This document shows, one piece after another, positions 7,901-10,814 of a stretch of 10,814 nucleotides of DNA. The DNA is from Isohypsibius dastychi (Eukaryota; Tardigrada; Eutardigrada; Parachela; Isohypsibiidae). The notes beneath the pieces are model-generated. The model had not been told where the DNA came from and did not search any database. It was given only the letters and a program-made list of their open reading frames with translations. The translations under genes and the position numbers were made by a program. Location of the stretch: NCBI GenBank assembly GCA_034696485.1, contig JAQIWT010001431.1:1-10814 (forward strand). Direction: 5' to 3'. Each line of letters opens with the position of its first letter. The stretch's first letter is position 1.

Positions 7901-9592
7901 GACATTCCGTTCTTCTAGGTGATGTTTACAGCTTCGGAATTATCATTCAGGAAATCATTCTCCGTTGCGAACCTTTCGGGTCCCCTGATGTCAAACGTTT
8001 GCCAATGGACCCATACGGTGAATTCTTGACGATAACAAGACTTGCTCTCATTGAAGCTAAAGAAATGCGCATTTAACTGAGCTTTCTATTCATGATCCAT
8101 TTATAATCCGTGGATGTTTTTAGCCATAATCACGGAGGTGATAAAAGGCACCAATCCTCCACTCCGACCTCATGTCCCTAAGGACGCATGTCCCCCGGAG
8201 CTCTATGCCATTATGGAGCATGCATGGGGAGAAGATCCCGAGAAGCGTCCCACCTTCAAGGAGATTCGATCTCAATTCAAGAAGATTCCTGGAGTGGAGA
8301 CAGGGAACCTCATGGACAACTTGCTCAAGCGGATGGAGACCTATGCGGTAATAAAATAGACTCGCTGTAATGTGAGAGTTTCATCATGTCACTTTTTTCG
8401 GTAGACTGATTTAGAAGCCCTCGTTATGGAACGTACGGAAGCTTTCCTTGAAGAGAAGCGAAAGTCAGAAGAACTTCTCTATCAAGTGTTGCCCAAGTAA
8501 GAACACTTCCATTAAATCGCCGGCTCGGTATCAGAGTTTAAAATTCAGGTCGGTGGCTGAACGACTGAAGCAAGGCAAATCAGTGGAGCCAGAAGCATTC
8601 GAGAAGGTGTCCATCTACTTCAGCGATATCGTGGGATTCACCACTCTTTCAGCCTCCAGTACTCCCATGCAAGTTGTCGACCTTTTGAATGACCTTTACA
8701 GTAAGGCTCACGGAAAATCACAAGCCTGACCCCAGATTTTACAAAACGATGTTCGTAGCTCTTTTCGACAGCATTTTGGACAGTTTTGATGTGTACAAAG
8801 TTGAGACCATTGGTGACGCCTACATGGTAAGTGTGGACCACGAATATGATGAACTTTTTTGGAGAAAATAGCAATGGACGACAGTTCTCTGTGCTGTCAG
8901 ACTGATGGTTGACTTAACTCTGTGTTGTATTGCTAGGTCGTCAGTGGTCTGCCCATCCGCAACGGAAATATGCATGCCCGTGAAATTGCCCGAATGTCCC
9001 TCCAGTTGCTCGAAGGAATCAAACGTTTCAAAATCCGCCATCGACCCAACGACCAGCTCAAACTCCGTATTGGTCTTCATGCTGGACCGTGCGTTGCCGG
9101 AGTTGTTGGTCTTAAAATGCCTCGTTATTGCCTGTATGTGACCTTTAAGATAATCGTGCCATTTTCTTGATATTTTTAAAAATCCCTTCCGCAGATTCGG
9201 AGATACTGTGAATACCGCTAACAAGATGGAAAGTCACGGAGAAGGTTTGAATATAACAAAAGAATCTTAAAAATACTTTGAATTTAACAAAGCAATGTTT
9301 TTCAGCTCTCAAGGTTCATGTCAGTTCGGATCTCAAATTGATTCTCGATGACTTTCTCACCTTCGACTTGACTCTGCGTGGAGAAATTGAAGTCAAGGTC
9401 AGTTTAACGCGAACCTCTTATTTGTATTAGTCGCTAAAATGTACAATTTAAAAAAAGGGCAAAGGCTTAATGGTCACCTATTGGTTGAACGGTGAACACG
9501 TCCCGGAAGGTGAGGCACCACCACCTGCTCCCATTGAGGATGCCCCACCGCAAGCTCCACCTCCGGCCGAGCCAGCTGCTCCCACAGCTTAG
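3873..9592 (+). CDS. Receptor-type guanylate cyclase (natriuretic-peptide-receptor/gcy-like), 27 exons
   Basis: The predicted protein is a plasma-membrane receptor of 1087 residues that makes cGMP from GTP (family knowledge). Exons: 3873-4206, 4496-4537, 4595-4619, 4686-4990, 5543-5586, 5641-5679, 5741-5783, 5843-5886, 5961-6098, 6167-6217, 6303-6479, 6538-6691, 6744-6828, 6888-6999, 7074-7229, 7343-7519, 7576-7754, 7812-7861, 7919-8017, 8124-8347, 8405-8496, 8549-8700, 8759-8826, 8937-9133, 9195-9244, 9306-9397, 9458-9592. They total 3264 nt, a multiple of 3. Domains: signal peptide 1-24, ectodomain to about 465, membrane helix about 470-492, kinase homology about 530-820, linker 827-856, cyclase about 857-1050, Pro/Ala-rich tail. 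The start is the first ATG before a clear signal peptide. Length is close to the roughly 1060 residues of vertebrate NPR-A. The ligand cannot be told from sequence. An oddity is Lys1006 in place of the usual catalytic Arg. Confidence 0.93.
4991..5542 (+). other. Intron 4 (552 bp), longest in the gene
   Basis: The donor is GTAATG after AGAG and the acceptor is TTTGCAG before 5543. Joining gives [13 protein letters not shown], the expected receptor cyclase sequence with nothing missing, so no coding exon is lost inside. The intron contains an open stretch of 65 codons at 5263-5460 and another on the minus strand. Neither resembles a known family to me, and I treat them as chance. This intron sits exactly where the shared receptor body begins. 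Confidence 0.8.
5543..6691 (+). other. Exons 5-12: second half of the ectodomain and juxtamembrane region (shared body)
   Basis: Eight small exons encode residues about 236-465. Recognisable steps are [65 protein letters not shown], then [17 protein letters not shown] and the juxtamembrane stretch [18 protein letters not shown]. The last matches the W...PPP..P.CG pattern of receptor cyclases. A 58-bp intron at 6480-6537 is required to keep frame. Reading through it leads to a stop at 6645-6647. Confidence 0.9.
6744..6828 (+). other. Exon 13: single transmembrane helix
   Basis: Residues about 470-492 ([20 protein letters not shown] then LLIY) form one uninterrupted hydrophobic helix between an EQRK start and basic residues after it. 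This is consistent with a type I membrane protein, with the ectodomain outside and the cyclase in the cytoplasm. The next exon must begin at 6888 (after TCAACAG), not after the CACAG ending at 6873, which would give a frame that soon stops. Confidence 0.9.
6888..8347 (+). other. Exons 14-20: kinase-homology domain (pseudokinase)
   Basis: Residues about 494-826 match the kinase-homology domain of receptor guanylate cyclases, which regulates the cyclase and is not expected to phosphorylate. The beta-3 lysine is present (VAVKK, Lys563). The catalytic loop reads [10 protein letters not shown] (655-663), so the HRD aspartate is replaced, as is usual in this family. The DFG equivalent is DYG (675-677). 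Further landmarks are [32 protein letters not shown] and EDPEKRPTF. No clear glycine-rich loop is visible. Confidence 0.92.
8405..8496 (+). other. Exon 21: coiled signalling linker
   Basis: Residues 827-856 run [20 protein letters not shown] and then [10 protein letters not shown]. This is the dimerising helical linker that joins the kinase-homology domain to the cyclase in receptor cyclases. The family pattern E(E/R)RT..(L/F)..EK.K.E.LL...LP is well kept. The exon ends in phase 2 before a 52-bp intron. Confidence 0.9.
8549..9592 (+). other. Exons 22-27: class III guanylate cyclase catalytic domain and tail
   Basis: Residues 857-1050 form the cyclase domain. The metal-binding aspartates are Asp883 (FSDIVGFT) and Asp927 (KVETIGDAY). 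The guanine-selecting residues are Glu923 and Cys995 (MPRYCLFGD). The transition-state Asn1002 is present in VNTANKMES, but the Arg four residues later is Lys1006. The domain closes with [21 protein letters not shown] tail of about 34 residues follows, rich in Pro and Ala ([20 protein letters not shown]), ending at TAG 9590-9592. Confidence 0.93.
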
Positions 9593-10814
9593 GAATAATT
9601 CTTGCAACTTATTACGGGTGTTGGACGCAGCTTCTGATCTCGCCATAGAAAACAAAGGATCTCACCTGATCGCCACTGCACAACCGAGCTTTCGATAGCT
9701 TTTTTGGGATATTTTTATCAGTGATAGAGTTTCACATAATATATTTCGGCCCGTCCCACTTTGAACTATGAAGAACTTCTTCAAAAGATTTTACCTGCGA
9801 ATGTCAGCACGATCAAAACGCGGACTGTAATATGCCTGCACCTCGACTACGTTCGACCACGATCTCCAGTTTCATAAAGCACTCTAAAATCCAGATGACT
9901 CACATAATCAGATTGCAAATTTGACCGGAAACCGGTGAAACGTGACCATTGGGAGAACCCTCACAACGAGAAGATCTCGGAATTATCGTATTAACACAGT
10001 AGCTATCAATATTACCAACGTCGCTCACCGTTCACTTCAGTATACCATATTTTCGATTCGGTTTGAATACCAGGCTATGCGGTGAATTATTTATTCCTTT
10101 TCCACTACAGGGTTATGCCGGCTAAAAAACAATGCGATTTTCTTGTCATAAGCTCGCTCCAGTTTCAAGAATTGGTTCTTCTGCGGGTCATTTTTCTTTC
10201 TGGGCTGAGTATTTTCCCCGATTGAAGTCAATAGCAGACTTCAGGTAAATTCCGCGCTATGAATTAAGTTCGACATTAAATCGCCAGTCGGCATTCGGGC
10301 CAACCGGAACCGATCGATTGTTCGATGTGATAACATTGTAGGTCATCTTCAAACCTGCAGCCGGTCGTCTTGCTTCGGTTTTTTATTCTGATATAAAATT
10401 GCACTATGTATTCGTATTCTGGCTAAAGAAGTCGAGCAAAACAACGTGTTTTCAGCTTATTTCGTCCTCACACTCACTGTCAAATAATGATACAAATCTG
10501 CAAGAACAATAAATCCGATACAATCCTTAGTAATTATTCCTGATCGTCCGGGGAAATATCGTTCGAGAACAGACAAGCACATCAACTACAAACAGCCGGA
10601 AATTAGACTGCGAATTTTGTAATTCACGTCGTGCGACCGCAGCAATAGCTCGGCCTACTCCGAATACTGCGCAAGTCCACTCAGGGGCGTCTTGACCTCG
10701 ATACAGTAGCAACTATCAGTACGAGGGCCGGTGCCTATTGTGCCTCGCCGGTTTTAAACCGCCTCGCCAAAATGAACAATCAAACTGCGCGTCCTGGTTA
10801 ATCAAGAGATTTTC
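9593..10814 (+). other. 3' UTR and downstream flank, no further gene recognised
   Basis: No coding region, tRNA or rRNA is recognisable here. The open stretches (for example a minus-strand one at 10527-10712) are short and without family resemblance. Possible polyadenylation hexamers are a CATAAA variant at 9873-9878, ATTAAA at 10275-10280 and AATAAA at 10508-10513. Which of these ends the receptor transcript cannot be told from sequence alone. Confidence 0.5.
10508..10513 (+). terminator. Candidate polyadenylation signal AATAAA
   Basis: This is the first canonical AATAAA I found after the stop codon, about 0.9 kb downstream. That would imply a long 3' UTR. The nearer ATTAAA at 10275-10280 or the CATAAA variant at 9873-9878 may be used instead. 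Confidence 0.25.

Noticed and set aside
8820-9224. 134-codon minus-strand open stretch across the cyclase exons
   Set aside because: It is the antisense of highly conserved cyclase coding sequence; no independent support.
10527-10712. 61-codon minus-strand open stretch in the 3' flank
   Set aside because: No family resemblance or supporting signals.

Overview
This window is animal genomic DNA, most likely from a small-genome invertebrate. The evidence is one gene broken into many short exons by introns of mostly 52-74 bp, all with GT-AG ends. A tardigrade or other ecdysozoan is my best guess, but it is a guess from gene structure and not demonstrated. No bacterial features, rRNA, tRNA or CRISPR were seen.

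The main gene (3873-9592, + strand) is a single-pass receptor guanylate cyclase of the natriuretic-peptide-receptor / gcy type. I reconstructed 27 coding exons. They sum to 3264 nt, exactly in frame, and predict 1087 residues. In order these encode a signal peptide, an ANF-receptor-like ligand-binding ectodomain, one membrane helix, a kinase-homology domain (pseudokinase), a coiled linker, a class III cyclase domain, and a proline/alanine-rich tail.

Upstream (1667-3334) lies a second, divergent set of seven exons encoding a signal peptide and only the first half of an ANF-receptor domain. It matches exons 1-4 of the main gene, including exons of identical size (42 and 25 bp) with identical phases. 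No continuation and no AATAAA signal is visible before the main gene starts. Its last donor has the same phase (1) as the donor of main-gene exon 4, so it could splice straight to exon 5 at 5543. The simplest attractive reading is a pair of alternative first-exon cassettes that swap the N-terminal half of the sensor domain on a shared body. A truncated duplicate is the main alternative.

Layout: 1-1666 no gene seen, with a short GATTAAT repeat cluster; 1667-3334 cassette A; 3335-3872 spacer with the presumed promoter or 5' UTR of cassette B; 3873-4990 cassette B (exons 1-4 of the main gene); 4991-5542 a long intron; 5543-9592 shared receptor body; 9593-10814 3' UTR and flank without a recognisable gene.
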